Under the pieces are notes generated by a model. The model searched no databases and was not told the DNA's origin. It worked only from the letters and a program-made list of their open reading frames with translations. Below are positions 9,237 to 18,110 of a DNA stretch of 64,000 bases, in pieces (position 1 is the first letter of the stretch; each line of letters starts with the position of its first letter). The stretch is taken from positions 62,001 to 126,000 of the forward strand of contig CALUMU010000003.1 of NCBI GenBank assembly GCA_944321825.1, read 5' to 3'. Position numbers and translations under genes: made by a program. The stretch comes from Candidatus Amulumruptor caecigallinarius. Lineage in GTDB: Bacteria > Bacteroidota > Bacteroidia > Bacteroidales > Muribaculaceae.

Positions 9237-9842
9237 ATGGATCTGCAACATGTCGATTCGCTACCTATCGAGTCACATCCGTTTCCTCCCTTTATACCCG
9301 AAGGAGCGACGGTGCTTTTTATGGGTACATTCCCACCAAAGCCAAACAGATGGAGTATGGCGTTCTACTATCCCAATCCAAACAATGACTTCTGGCGTAT
9401 CATGGGGCTGATATTCCTAAATGATAAAGATGCCCTATGGTTGCCGACAGAAAAGAAATTTGACGAGCAGGCTATCAGATGTCTCATGTCGGAGCATCAC
9501 ATCGCACTAAGTGATACCGGCCATGTCATACGGCGGCTGAAAGATAATGCATCAGACAAATTTTTGGAAATCGTAGAGCCTGTGCCGTTGGCATCGCTGT
9601 TGGAGCAGATGCCACATTGCCGTTACTTGGCCACAACAGGGGAGAAAGCTGCCGATACACTGGCAGCGATAACTGATACTGCCACTCCAAAAATGGGGCA
9701 ATGGTGCAAGACAACGTTGCAGAATCCCCATAGACAACTGCAGATCTCGCGACTTCCGTCCACATCGAGAGCCTATCCTATGAAGATAGAAGAAAAGGCC
9801 AAGTATTATCGTGAATTCCTCCACCAAGCCGGTGTGCTATGA
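9237..9842 (+). CDS. uracil-DNA glycosylase family protein
   Basis: The product (201 residues from 9237) resembles the UDG superfamily proteins seen in Bacteroidales. It has GTFPPKPNRWSMAFYYPNPNNDFW near the start, where the usual G-x-x-P and N-x-F-W elements sit, and an LPSTSRAYPM motif near the C-terminus that matches the conserved LPS(T)S loop. It likely excises uracil or another deaminated base. An upstream ATG at 9195 is in frame but lies inside the glyA terminator hairpin, so I chose 9237. It overlaps nothing; the aspartate kinase follows after 40 bases. Confidence 0.8.
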   Translation: MDLQHVDSLPIESHPFPPFIPEGATVLFMGTFPPKPNRWSMAFYYPNPNNDFWRIMGLIFLNDKDALWLPTEKKFDEQAIRCLMSEHHIALSDTGHVIRRLKDNASDKFLEIVEPVPLASLLEQMPHCRYLATTGEKAADTLAAITDTATPKMGQWCKTTLQNPHRQLQISRLPSTSRAYPMKIEEKAKYYREFLHQAGVL

Positions 9843-9882
9843 GAGACATTCACACACAACTATATTGAGTTTCACATATCAT

Positions 9883-10737
9883 ATGATAGTACTTAAATTC
9901 GGAGGTACCTCTGTAGGCACCTCCAGCGCGCTCGAGCAAGTGAAGAACATCGTTATGGCCCATCAAGAACCTGTCATAGTGGTCGTATCGGCGTTGGGTG
10001 GCATGACAGACCAGCTTGTGGAGCTGATGCAAATGGATAGTAGGTCATCCAAGGTGACAGAGATGCTTGACGCTTTCGGATGCAGATATGCCAATCTGAT
10101 ATCAGCCATGATAGACGAGAGCATACAGCCCCAAGTGCGCACCGACATCAACAGACTGTTGCGGGAGTTACAAAAGGATATCGGTAACGCCCCTCGCGAC
10201 ACATATTTCCAAGACAAAATCATCAGTTATGGAGAGAGATTGTCAAGCGTTTTCGTTAGCCGGCTGTTCGGTGCGAAAAACGCCGTGCTGGTACCGGTCT
10301 TGGATTTGGTGTCGACACTTGCAGACAACCGCAGTCTGGACCGGGACATCTCTTTTAGCAGAATCAATGACTATTTCCGTAACAATGATGCTGACATATA
10401 CATAGTGCCGGGATTCATCGCTTCTGCCCCCGACGGCCATATCACCAACCTCGGACGAGGCGGCAGCGACCTGACTGCGGCGATTATCGCACGAGCCCTT
10501 AACGTGTCAAAGATTGAAATCTGGACAGATGTCGACGGCTATATGACCGCCGATCCGCGCCGTGACAGCAATGCTGCGCAAATACCACAGCTTACTTACG
10601 ATGCGGCACTCGACATGTCGCTCAACGGCGCAAAAGTGGTCTATGCACCGGCACTAGAGATAATGAAAGATGTCAGGATTCCCCTCGAAGTCAAAAATAC
10701 GTTCAATCCTGACGGTAGGTTTACGTCAATACGATGA
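9883..10737 (+). CDS. short aspartate kinase, catalytic domain only
   Basis: The 284-residue protein is an amino-acid kinase of the aspartokinase type: KFGGTSVG at residues 5-12, a central DNRSLDRDI segment, and GRGGSDLTAAI followed by EIWTDVDGYMTADPR, which bind aspartate and ATP in this family. It ends right after the kinase domain and lacks the C-terminal ACT domains used for feedback by lysine or threonine. A full-length homologue lies at 23212. The start at 9883 puts the kinase motif at the N-terminus as usual; an in-frame start at 9811 would overlap the previous gene. It may be a feedback-insensitive isozyme; that is inference. Confidence 0.85.
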   Translation: MIVLKFGGTSVGTSSALEQVKNIVMAHQEPVIVVVSALGGMTDQLVELMQMDSRSSKVTEMLDAFGCRYANLISAMIDESIQPQVRTDINRLLRELQKDIGNAPRDTYFQDKIISYGERLSSVFVSRLFGAKNAVLVPVLDLVSTLADNRSLDRDISFSRINDYFRNNDADIYIVPGFIASAPDGHITNLGRGGSDLTAAIIARALNVSKIEIWTDVDGYMTADPRRDSNAAQIPQLTYDAALDMSLNGAKVVYAPALEIMKDVRIPLEVKNTFNPDGRFTSIR

Positions 10738-10760
10738 TTTCTGCAGGATGCATCCATATG

Positions 10761-10782
10761 AAATGCCTTTACAGCATTTTTT
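10761..10782 (+). terminator. weak terminator-like hairpin
   Basis: AAATGC and GCATTT form a 6-base-pair stem around a 7-base loop, ending in a run of T, 24 bases after the short aspartate kinase gene. The stem is short and AT-rich, so efficiency is doubtful. Confidence 0.35.
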
Positions 10783-10818
10783 AGATATCCACTTCAGCTG
10801 TTTATACAAAAATATTCG

Positions 10819-10826
10819 TAATTTTG
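10819..10826 (+). promoter_or_regulatory. possible -7 box for the PASTA gene
   Basis: TAATTTTG matches the TAnnTTTG consensus, about 54 bases before the GTG start. No clear TTTG lies 19-21 bases upstream. Confidence 0.4.
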
Positions 10827-10879
10827 CTTCATAGATACCAATCGCGGTATATTCCGACCGCATAAATAATCATATCGCC

Positions 10880-11512
10880 GTGGACAACAGCCAGCTATCA
10901 AGCAATAAGATGCTTAAACCCAAGAAGCCCGCCATAGTCGTGGTCATAATCAACATATTGGTCATGATTATATTGGCGTTTGTACTCGGCTGGATAGCCA
11001 TGGTCTGGCTCGGATATTGGACCGGGCATGGCAAGACCGCAATCGTGCCGTCGGTCAAAGGATTGCCTTACGATCAGGCATTGTCCACAATAGCCGAGGC
11101 CGGCATGGTGTGCGAGCTGAGCGATTCGGTGTACGACGACAGAGCCAAAAGAGGCAGTGTCATAGAACAGAACCCACGGCCAGGCAACGAGGTCAAACCC
11201 GGACGCACAGTATATCTTACGGTCAATGCATTTTATCCGCGCATGATTACGGTACCGGCTCTGACTGACATCTCTCTACGCCAGGCCCGATCCATACTGA
11301 CAGGACTCGGAATCAAAAACATCGTTGAGATACCAGTAGAATCGGAATACCGCGAACTCGTGCTGAGTGCCGAATACCGTGGAGCTCCAATGAGGGCTGG
11401 TATGCGAATACCTATCGACAGCAAGGTGACGCTGCGCTACGGCGATGGTATTGTTCAGGAGTTGGACAGCATAGATGCAGTAGATGCCAATCTGGATCTG
11501 TTGACTGAATAA
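10880..11512 (+). CDS. PASTA domain membrane protein
   Basis: The 210-residue protein starts with GTG (an ATG 30 bases later is an alternative). A single transmembrane helix spans about residues 18-45, followed by two extracytoplasmic PASTA-like repeats (about 55-115 and 120-185), each with the VPS(V/L)xGL-like opening, AxxxLxxAG core and VY(L)TVN-like end. PASTA domains bind peptidoglycan or lipid II in penicillin-binding proteins and Ser/Thr kinases; here no kinase or transpeptidase domain is attached. It precedes the RluD-type gene and is probably co-transcribed with it, a common arrangement in Bacteroidales. Confidence 0.85.
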   Translation: MDNSQLSSNKMLKPKKPAIVVVIINILVMIILAFVLGWIAMVWLGYWTGHGKTAIVPSVKGLPYDQALSTIAEAGMVCELSDSVYDDRAKRGSVIEQNPRPGNEVKPGRTVYLTVNAFYPRMITVPALTDISLRQARSILTGLGIKNIVEIPVESEYRELVLSAEYRGAPMRAGMRIPIDSKVTLRYGDGIVQELDSIDAVDANLDLLTE

Positions 11513-11535
11513 ATTCGCATATATCTTCGGACATA

Positions 11536-11543
11536 TATTTTTG
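11536..11543 (+). promoter_or_regulatory. possible -7 box for the pseudouridine synthase gene
   Basis: TATTTTTG matches TAnnTTTG, 14 bases before the ATG. A weak TTCG lies 18 bases upstream. A transcript from here would have a very short leader. Confidence 0.3.
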
Positions 11544-11556
11544 TACTATCGTCAGT

Positions 11557-12612
11557 ATGACAGAAGTAACGGGGGGTGATGCTCTGAATTTCCAGCCAGA
11601 GGACAGCGAGCAGGAATTGTACGAACATTTCCGTTTTGTGGCTGACAAAGGCCAGCAGCTGCTACGTGTCGATAAGTTTCTCGTACAAAGGTTAGAGAAG
11701 TCGTCACGTAACCGGGTGCAGCAGGCTGCTGAGGCTGGATGCATCTTAGTCAACGGCAAACCGGTCAAAAGCAATTACCGAGTCAAGCCGCTTGATGTGG
11801 TATCGGTGGTGATGGACCGTCCGCGATACGAATTTGAGATTACCGCCGAAGATATACCCTTAGATGTAGTATATGAGGACAGGGAGGTCTTGGTTGTGAA
11901 TAAGCCGGCTGGCCTTGTGGTGCATCCAGGGCACGGCAACTACAACGGTACCCTTGTCAATGCATTGGCATGGCATTTCAGGGACACCCCCGACTATGAT
12001 GTCAACGACCCACGGCTCGGACTCGTGCACCGCATCGACAAGGACACTTCGGGGCTGCTCGTGGTAGCAAAGACCCCTGATGCAAAGACCGAACTCGGCA
12101 AGCAGTTTTTTGCCAAAACCACTAAGCGCGAATATATCTGTGTGACATGGGGAGTGCCAGCACCGGCATCAGGCCGCATCGAGACCAATATAGGGCGTAA
12201 TCCTAAGGACAGGCTCCAGATGGCAACGTTCCCATTGGATGACCCGTCAAGCAAGTATGCTGCCACAAATTATGAGGTAATCGAGCCTCTTGGACATGTA
12301 GCAGTGGTCAGATGCCGTTTAGAGACCGGACGCACCCACCAGATACGTGTGCATATGAAGCATATAGGTCATCCGCTGTTCAACGATGCCCGCTACGGAG
12401 GCGACCAGATATTGCGGGGCAACAGGAGTGCGGCCTACAATAAATTTATCGCCAACAGCTTCGCTGTATGTCCCCGGCAGGCTCTGCATGCACGTACTCT
12501 TGGCTTCAGGCACCCGCGCACAGGTGAGGAAATGTTTTTTACAGCCGAAATTCCTGCCGACATGGCAGCACTGATAGAGCGTTGGCGCAAGTATATGGAC
12601 GGTCTTAAATGA
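11557..12612 (+). CDS. RluD-type 23S rRNA pseudouridine synthase
   Basis: The 351-residue protein has an N-terminal S4 RNA-binding domain (about residues 35-85, RVDKFL...GCILVNGK) and a RluA-family catalytic domain with HRIDKDTSGLLVVAK, in which Asp161 is the expected nucleophile. The ETGRTHQIRVHM motif near residue 250 is also present. By analogy it isomerises uridines in 23S rRNA helix 69; the exact sites are not deducible. It follows the PASTA gene by 44 bases. Confidence 0.9.
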   Translation: MTEVTGGDALNFQPEDSEQELYEHFRFVADKGQQLLRVDKFLVQRLEKSSRNRVQQAAEAGCILVNGKPVKSNYRVKPLDVVSVVMDRPRYEFEITAEDIPLDVVYEDREVLVVNKPAGLVVHPGHGNYNGTLVNALAWHFRDTPDYDVNDPRLGLVHRIDKDTSGLLVVAKTPDAKTELGKQFFAKTTKREYICVTWGVPAPASGRIETNIGRNPKDRLQMATFPLDDPSSKYAATNYEVIEPLGHVAVVRCRLETGRTHQIRVHMKHIGHPLFNDARYGGDQILRGNRSAAYNKFIANSFAVCPRQALHARTLGFRHPRTGEEMFFTAEIPADMAALIERWRKYMDGLK

Positions 12613-12664
12613 TAAAATTTTCTAAAACTTGACATGCCTTGCCATGTGTGAGACGAAAAAAGTG

Positions 12665-12672
12665 TAAATTTG
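12665..12672 (+). promoter_or_regulatory. possible -7 box for the acyltransferase gene
   Basis: TAAATTTG is a perfect TAnnTTTG match about 100 bases before the start at 12773. No TTTG is found at the expected distance upstream. Confidence 0.45.
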
Positions 12673-12772
12673 ATTTCATTTTCCAACAATAAGCATTTTT
12701 ATGGACTGCACCACATATATTAATGGAAAGAGTATATGACACAGTCCGATACAAAAAATCTTACAGACAGGC

Positions 12773-13945
12773 ATGTTTGAAGAATATAACCTAAAAGAAA
12801 TAGCACCATTTGAGGATTCGGAATTTCGGGACAAAATGGCAGAACTGGTTGAAGAACCCGGTTTTGAACATGCTGTAAGGTGGGTAATGCCCGATGTCGA
12901 TTATGCAGAATTTGTCAAAGAATTGCTTAATGTCCCTGACAAGAACACATTGCAGACCGACGTAATGGGTCCGTTTCTGGAATTTCTTGCGTCTAAAACC
13001 ACAGACGGCATCACATATGACGGCATAGAAAATGTGCCTGACGACCATGCAAGCACATTTATCACCAACCACAGAGACATAGTGCTCGATGCGTCGTTTC
13101 TGAATCTATGCTTCCTCAGAAACGGCAAGCCGACATCGGAGATAGCTATCGGCGGCAATCTGCTCATATATGAATGGATAGCTGATCTGGTAAAAATCAA
13201 CAAGAGCTTCATAGTCAAGCGTAACCTGAAGATGACCCAGGCCCTTAAGGCCGCGATGCAGCTGTCGGCTTACATACACTACGCTATCATGCAGAAACAT
13301 GAAAGTGTATGGATAGCGCAGCGAGAGGGGAGAGCCAAGGATTCAAATGACGTGACCCAGGAAAGCCTTATGAAGATGCTTGCGCTCGAAGGCAAAGGAA
13401 CTACAGCACAAAACCTCGAGATGATACATCTCACGCCTGTGTCCATATCATACGAATACGACCCCAACGATTATCTGAAGGCTAAAGAATTCCTGCTCAA
13501 AGAGCGTGACCCGGAGTTCAAAAAATCGCAGCACGATGATCTTCTGAGCATGGAAACCGGTCTCCTTCAATATAAAGGACGGGTGCATTTCAGCATTTCA
13601 AAAGACCTGTCTCCGCTTATCGCCAGGATTCCAGCCAACGCAAAGCGGTTGGACGTGATACAGCAAGTATGCAGCATGGTGGATAATGAGATACATCTTG
13701 GATATAAAATATATCCTATCAATTACATAGCAGCAGATTTGCTCAAAGAAAATGCCGCGTATGCCGACCACTATACTCCTGCCGAATGTGACGCGTTCGA
13801 CGAGTACATTGAACGGCAGATTGACAAAATAGATGTGCCGGATCTTACGCCAGCAGACAGGCATTTTCTTAGGAAAAAAATGTTTGAAATGTATGCTAAT
13901 CCGCTATACAATAAATTGGCGGCCCAGCAACGGCAAAACTCTTAG
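12773..13945 (+). CDS. glycerol-phosphate acyltransferase family protein
   Basis: The 390-residue protein resembles the PlsC/PlsB acyltransferase superfamily. The presumed catalytic motif is NHRDIVLD with His100 and Asp106, which gives HX5D and not the usual HX4D. A second motif, REGRAKD at 184-190, corresponds to the glycerol-phosphate binding block. No clear transmembrane helix is seen, so membrane association would be peripheral. It probably acylates (lyso)phosphatidate in phospholipid synthesis, but substrate is inference. It stands between rluD-type and phosphoesterase genes with its own possible promoter. Confidence 0.75.
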   Translation: MFEEYNLKEIAPFEDSEFRDKMAELVEEPGFEHAVRWVMPDVDYAEFVKELLNVPDKNTLQTDVMGPFLEFLASKTTDGITYDGIENVPDDHASTFITNHRDIVLDASFLNLCFLRNGKPTSEIAIGGNLLIYEWIADLVKINKSFIVKRNLKMTQALKAAMQLSAYIHYAIMQKHESVWIAQREGRAKDSNDVTQESLMKMLALEGKGTTAQNLEMIHLTPVSISYEYDPNDYLKAKEFLLKERDPEFKKSQHDDLLSMETGLLQYKGRVHFSISKDLSPLIARIPANAKRLDVIQQVCSMVDNEIHLGYKIYPINYIAADLLKENAAYADHYTPAECDAFDEYIERQIDKIDVPDLTPADRHFLRKKMFEMYANPLYNKLAAQQRQNS

Positions 13946-13999
13946 AGCATGTTGGCTTTTCTTGGATGACAGCATATCGGGAGCATTGAATTACAGCTG

Positions 14000-15217
14000 A
14001 TGAGAATACCTATAATAGTATTGGTTGTCGGACTCTGTCTGAGTTTCATACTGGATTTTTACATCTGGCGCGTTGTAAAAGCCCGTTTCAAGTCCCGTAT
14101 CTACAGCCGGCGGCTACAGATTGTATCAGCAATAGTGTTGTGGGTGTTTCTGGCGGTCGCTGTGTCGCTGCCTCGCCGTTCGGGTTCGGACGAGACGCTA
14201 CAGTGCATCATGTGGATGCTTTTCGGCTACATGACAGTATATGGTGCGAAACTGGTGTTTGTAGTGTTTGACCTGATATCTTCGGTGCCGCGTCTTTGGC
14301 GTGGGTCTCGTATGAGGTGGCTGGGCTGCGTCGGGGCTATAGCATCAATCCTCACATTTGCCGCAATGTGGTGGGGGGCTCTAATCAACAGATACAGCCA
14401 CCAGATAGTCGAAGAGAATATATATATCGAAAACCTGCCTGATGGTTTTGACGGTTTCAGGATTGTACAGATTTCAGATTTGCACACCGGCACTTATGGT
14501 GGCGATACGACATATCTTGCAAAGATAGTTTCGATAGTCAACGGGCTTCGGCCTGATGTAATATTGTTCACAGGCGATATAGTCAACCGCCATATGGCCG
14601 AAATAGAGCCACATCTTGAAACCCTGCGTCACTTCAAGTCTCCTGCCGGAGTCTATGCAGTGCTCGGCAACCATGATTACGGCGATTACTCCGATTGGAA
14701 ATCAGAAGAGTCCAAACAGGCAGATTTCCAGTCCCTCATACGCCACATACGCGCGGATTTAGGATGGAAACTGCTACTTAACGAGTACGCCATGCTCCGT
14801 GCCGGAGGCGATTCCATAGCTCTGATAGGAGTAGAGAATGTAGGCGACCCGCCATTCAAGACTTACGGTTCGCTCTCACGGGCATACCCGACACCGGGCG
14901 ACAGCTCGGTCAAGATTTTGATGACGCATAATCCCGCCCATTGGGTCGACAGTATCAGGAATAACCACGATGTGAACATAGCATTGACACTTTCAGGCCA
15001 CACCCATGCCATGCAGATGGAAGTAGCCGGCATATCTCCTGCGGCCTTACGTTACGAGACGTGGGGAGGACTTTATAAAGATTCCATTAAAGGTCGCAAC
15101 CAACACCAGCTTTACGTAAACATCGGCATCGGTACTGTCGGACTTCCTATGCGCATCGGTGCTACCCCTGAGATTACTGTGCTTACGCTGAAAAAGAGCC
15201 AGGCTGTGGCCGAATAA
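14000..15217 (+). CDS. membrane-anchored metallophosphoesterase
   Basis: The N-terminal 130 residues contain about four transmembrane helices (around 4-22, 40-57, 70-92, 108-127). The rest is a calcineurin-like phosphoesterase with ISDLHTG (158-164), TGDIVNRH (191-198), GNHD (223-226), THNPAHW and SGHTHAMQ, giving a full set of dimetal ligands. This matches the YaeI/YkuE-like group, some of which hydrolyse lipid-linked substrates such as UDP-diacylglucosamine. The actual substrate here is unknown. Confidence 0.85.
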   Translation: MRIPIIVLVVGLCLSFILDFYIWRVVKARFKSRIYSRRLQIVSAIVLWVFLAVAVSLPRRSGSDETLQCIMWMLFGYMTVYGAKLVFVVFDLISSVPRLWRGSRMRWLGCVGAIASILTFAAMWWGALINRYSHQIVEENIYIENLPDGFDGFRIVQISDLHTGTYGGDTTYLAKIVSIVNGLRPDVILFTGDIVNRHMAEIEPHLETLRHFKSPAGVYAVLGNHDYGDYSDWKSEESKQADFQSLIRHIRADLGWKLLLNEYAMLRAGGDSIALIGVENVGDPPFKTYGSLSRAYPTPGDSSVKILMTHNPAHWVDSIRNNHDVNIALTLSGHTHAMQMEVAGISPAALRYETWGGLYKDSIKGRNQHQLYVNIGIGTVGLPMRIGATPEITVLTLKKSQAVAE

Positions 15218-15285
15218 AGTTTTGACAACATAGAGTTTGATATACATATAGATACATTTTCCCATTTCATTTCTACATCTACTAC

Positions 15286-17442
15286 ATGGTAAATCACTAT
15301 TCTCTCATAATAAGCGATGAACTTAATATCATGCGCAAGCATATCTCCGCTACATTACGCATGTTAGATGAGGGAGCAACCGTACCGTTCATTGCCCGCT
15401 ACCGTAAAGAGGCCACAGGTTCGCTCGATGAAGTAACGGTACAGAAGATAAAGCTTCGTTATGACGAACTTAAGGAATTTTTCAAAAGACGAGATTTCAT
15501 CATCGATGCTATCAGGGCGCAAGGGGCACTCACCCCTGAGTTAGAGGCCCGCATAGAGGGTACATTCGACCCTATAGCGCTGGAGGACATATACCTGCCG
15601 TATAAGCCGAAGCGGCGCACCAGGGCAGCCGCAGCAATCGAGAACGGATTGGAGCCGCTGGCCCGACAGATTATGGCTCAGAATTTAGGCGACATAACAA
15701 AAGCATCGCTAAAATATATCAACGATAATGTGCTTACATCAGAGGCTGCCGTATCCGGCGCGATGGATATTATAGGCGAGTGGGTGTCAGAAAGCGAGAA
15801 AGCGAGAAATATAGTCAGAGCCAAATTCGGACGTTCGGCAATAGTCAAGAGCAAAGTGGCCAAAGGCAAAGAAGCCGAGGGTGAGAATTACCAGAATTAT
15901 TTCGACTTCTCAGAGCCGATGCGCACGTGTACGTCACACAGGTATCTGGCCATGTGCCGAGGAGAAAACGAGGGGATACTGAATGTGTCGATATGCATCG
16001 ACGATAACGAGATGATAGACCGCCTGTGCCGCATGTTTGTAAAGCCTGATGCTACGGAAGCATGTGCCGTATGTGTTAAAGCTGCCGTAAAAGACGGATA
16101 CAAACGGCTCTTGCGTCCGTCAATCGAGTCGGAAATGGCCTCACAGCTCAAAAACCGCAGCGATGAATCGGCTATATCCCTTTTCGCCGACAATCTCCGG
16201 CAGCTTCTCTTGGCCGCCCCTCTCGGCAAAAAGCGCATCATGGCCATCGACCCGGGATTTAAATCGGGGTGTAAGGTGGTCGATCTTGACGAACAGGGCA
16301 ACCTGCTCGGCCATGAAGTAGTATATCCCAATGCTCCTGCCAACGATTTTTACGGTGCAGCGGACACATTGTGCGCTATGGTGGCGCATGACGGCATCGA
16401 CGCGATAGCTCTCGGCAACGGTACAGCTTCGCGCGATACCGAGAAATTTTTGGAGTCCATACGTTTTCCCCGTAATGTCGAAATCCATGTGGTCAGCGAA
16501 CAGGGCGCCAGCATATACAGCGCATCGGAAGTGGCGCGTGAAGAATTTCCGGACGAAGACATAACGGTGCGTGGCGCGGTGTCGATAGGCCGGCGGCTGC
16601 TCGATCCATTAGCGGAACTTGTAAAAATAGACCCGAAGTCCATCGGTGTGGGGCAGTACCAGCATGATGTCAACCAGACCAAGCTCAAAGAGGCTCTCGA
16701 CTACACCGTGGAGAGTTGTGTCAACTCAGTGGGTGTCAATGTCAATACTGCGTCACGCCAACTGTTGAGCTACGTATCCGGCATAGGTCCGGCTCTGGCC
16801 TCCTATATTGTGGAATACCGCAAGCAACACGGCAATTTTTCAAACCGTCAAGAGCTGCTCAATGTACCCCGTATGGGCGAAAAAGCGTTCCAGCAGTGCG
16901 CCGGATTCCTACGCATACCCGGAGGTGACAACCCATTGGACAATACCGGCGTACACCCAGAACGTTATGCTCTGGTGGAGACTATCGCCAAAGCGTCAAA
17001 TTGCGATGTCAAACGCCTGATGACCGACCGCAACTTTCTCCACAACATAGACATAGAGCAGTTTGCCACAAAGGATGTCGGTATGCCTACATTGACCGAC
17101 CTTGTGAAGGAGCTTGAAAAGCCCGGACGCGACCCGCGAGTGGGCAGCGACAAAGTGGAATTTGACGATGCTGTCAAAAAAATCGACGACCTGCACATCG
17201 GTCAGGAACTGACCGGCAAAGTCAACAACATCACTGCTTTCGGAGTATTCGTAGACCTCGGACTGAAAGAAAACGGACTCATACACATATCCCAGCTGAG
17301 CGACAAATATATCGCATCGCCCAACGAAGTGGTCAGGATGGGGCAAGTCCTCAAAGTGAGGGTTATAGACGTGGATGCGTCCCGAGGACGCATAGCCTTG
17401 ACTCTCAAAGGGGTTCCTCAAGGTATCCAGCCTTCGTGGTAA
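15286..17442 (+). CDS. tex: Tex family S1 RNA-binding protein
   Basis: The 718-residue protein has the full Tex layout: N-terminal helical region, YqgF-like RNase H fold around KRIMAIDPGFKSGCKVVDL (near residue 318), helix-hairpin-helix units with LSYVSGIGPALASYIVEYR and LLNVPRMGEKAFQQCAGF (about 490-545), and a C-terminal S1 domain (about 640-712). Tex is a nucleic-acid-binding transcription-associated protein. Length is slightly below E. coli YhgF. The folK-like gene follows closely and may overlap by a few bases depending on its start. Confidence 0.95.
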   Translation: MVNHYSLIISDELNIMRKHISATLRMLDEGATVPFIARYRKEATGSLDEVTVQKIKLRYDELKEFFKRRDFIIDAIRAQGALTPELEARIEGTFDPIALEDIYLPYKPKRRTRAAAAIENGLEPLARQIMAQNLGDITKASLKYINDNVLTSEAAVSGAMDIIGEWVSESEKARNIVRAKFGRSAIVKSKVAKGKEAEGENYQNYFDFSEPMRTCTSHRYLAMCRGENEGILNVSICIDDNEMIDRLCRMFVKPDATEACAVCVKAAVKDGYKRLLRPSIESEMASQLKNRSDESAISLFADNLRQLLLAAPLGKKRIMAIDPGFKSGCKVVDLDEQGNLLGHEVVYPNAPANDFYGAADTLCAMVAHDGIDAIALGNGTASRDTEKFLESIRFPRNVEIHVVSEQGASIYSASEVAREEFPDEDITVRGAVSIGRRLLDPLAELVKIDPKSIGVGQYQHDVNQTKLKEALDYTVESCVNSVGVNVNTASRQLLSYVSGIGPALASYIVEYRKQHGNFSNRQELLNVPRMGEKAFQQCAGFLRIPGGDNPLDNTGVHPERYALVETIAKASNCDVKRLMTDRNFLHNIDIEQFATKDVGMPTLTDLVKELEKPGRDPRVGSDKVEFDDAVKKIDDLHIGQELTGKVNNITAFGVFVDLGLKENGLIHISQLSDKYIASPNEVVRMGQVLKVRVIDVDASRGRIALTLKGVPQGIQPSW

Positions 17443-17516
17443 GTGGATGTCCGCATGAAAATCATCAAATAAACCCACGCTCAGGTTTGTACAGACATCG
17501 TAGATACGGAGCCGTC

Positions 17517-17873
17517 ATGGCAATCAGCCTCGGCAGCAACCACGCCGACAGGTATGCCAACGTGGTTGAGGCGTTGGCATGGCTACGCAATACTTTCCAC
17601 GATGTCAGATGCTCTTCGATATATCTTACTCCACCAGTCAGCGGCATAGGGGAGGACTACTGTAATGCAGTGGCCATATGCGAGGCAGATGAGCAAGAGG
17701 GGGCTGAAGAAGTGAACGAAAGATTGAAAATGTATGAAGCATCCCACGGACGCACTCCTCACTCTGTCACTATAGACCTCGACTTGGTCATTTATAATGG
17801 AGAGATACTGCGGCCGAAGGATTTCCATCGTGAATATTTCCGGCGAGGATTTTCAGAACTCGAGCCAATATAA
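17517..17873 (+). CDS. folK: short HPPK (FolK)-like protein
   Basis: From the ATG at 17517 the product is 118 residues, against about 130-160 for typical 6-hydroxymethyl-7,8-dihydropterin pyrophosphokinase. The start AISLGSNHADRYANVVEAL and the TIDLDLVIYNGEIL segment, with the two magnesium-binding Asp, match FolK. The usual R-W-x-P-R stretch before that segment is missing: HGRTPHSVTIDLD replaces it, so one catalytic Arg appears absent. An upstream in-frame start at 17436 would overlap tex without adding family sequence. It may be a minimal FolK or a derived protein with reduced activity. Confidence 0.7.
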   Translation: MAISLGSNHADRYANVVEALAWLRNTFHDVRCSSIYLTPPVSGIGEDYCNAVAICEADEQEGAEEVNERLKMYEASHGRTPHSVTIDLDLVIYNGEILRPKDFHREYFRRGFSELEPI

Positions 17874-17980
17874 GCAGTATAAAAGATTCTGAAAGCTTGT
17901 ACGTGCCGTTCCATATGTATTTTTGGGCATACAGGATGTATCGGGTGATGTTTTTCGTGCTATTTCTTCGGTGGAAAAAT

Positions 17981-18011
17981 TTTGAGGGGTGCTTTTTTTT
18001 TTGTAACTTTG
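17981..18011 (+). promoter_or_regulatory. Bacteroidetes-type promoter for clpP
   Basis: TTTG at 17981-17984 is followed after exactly 19 bases by TAACTTTG at 18004-18011, a full consensus match. The implied leader to the ATG at 18111 is about 90 bases. The spacer is unusually T-rich (nine or more consecutive T). Confidence 0.75.
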
Positions 18012-18110
18012 GTTTATATATGGGGTGAAATGCCCTGTGTACATGTCATTTGTGAGTAATTTAACGCCTTGCGAGAAAGGTACAACAACAACAGAAAACA
18101 ATACACAACA

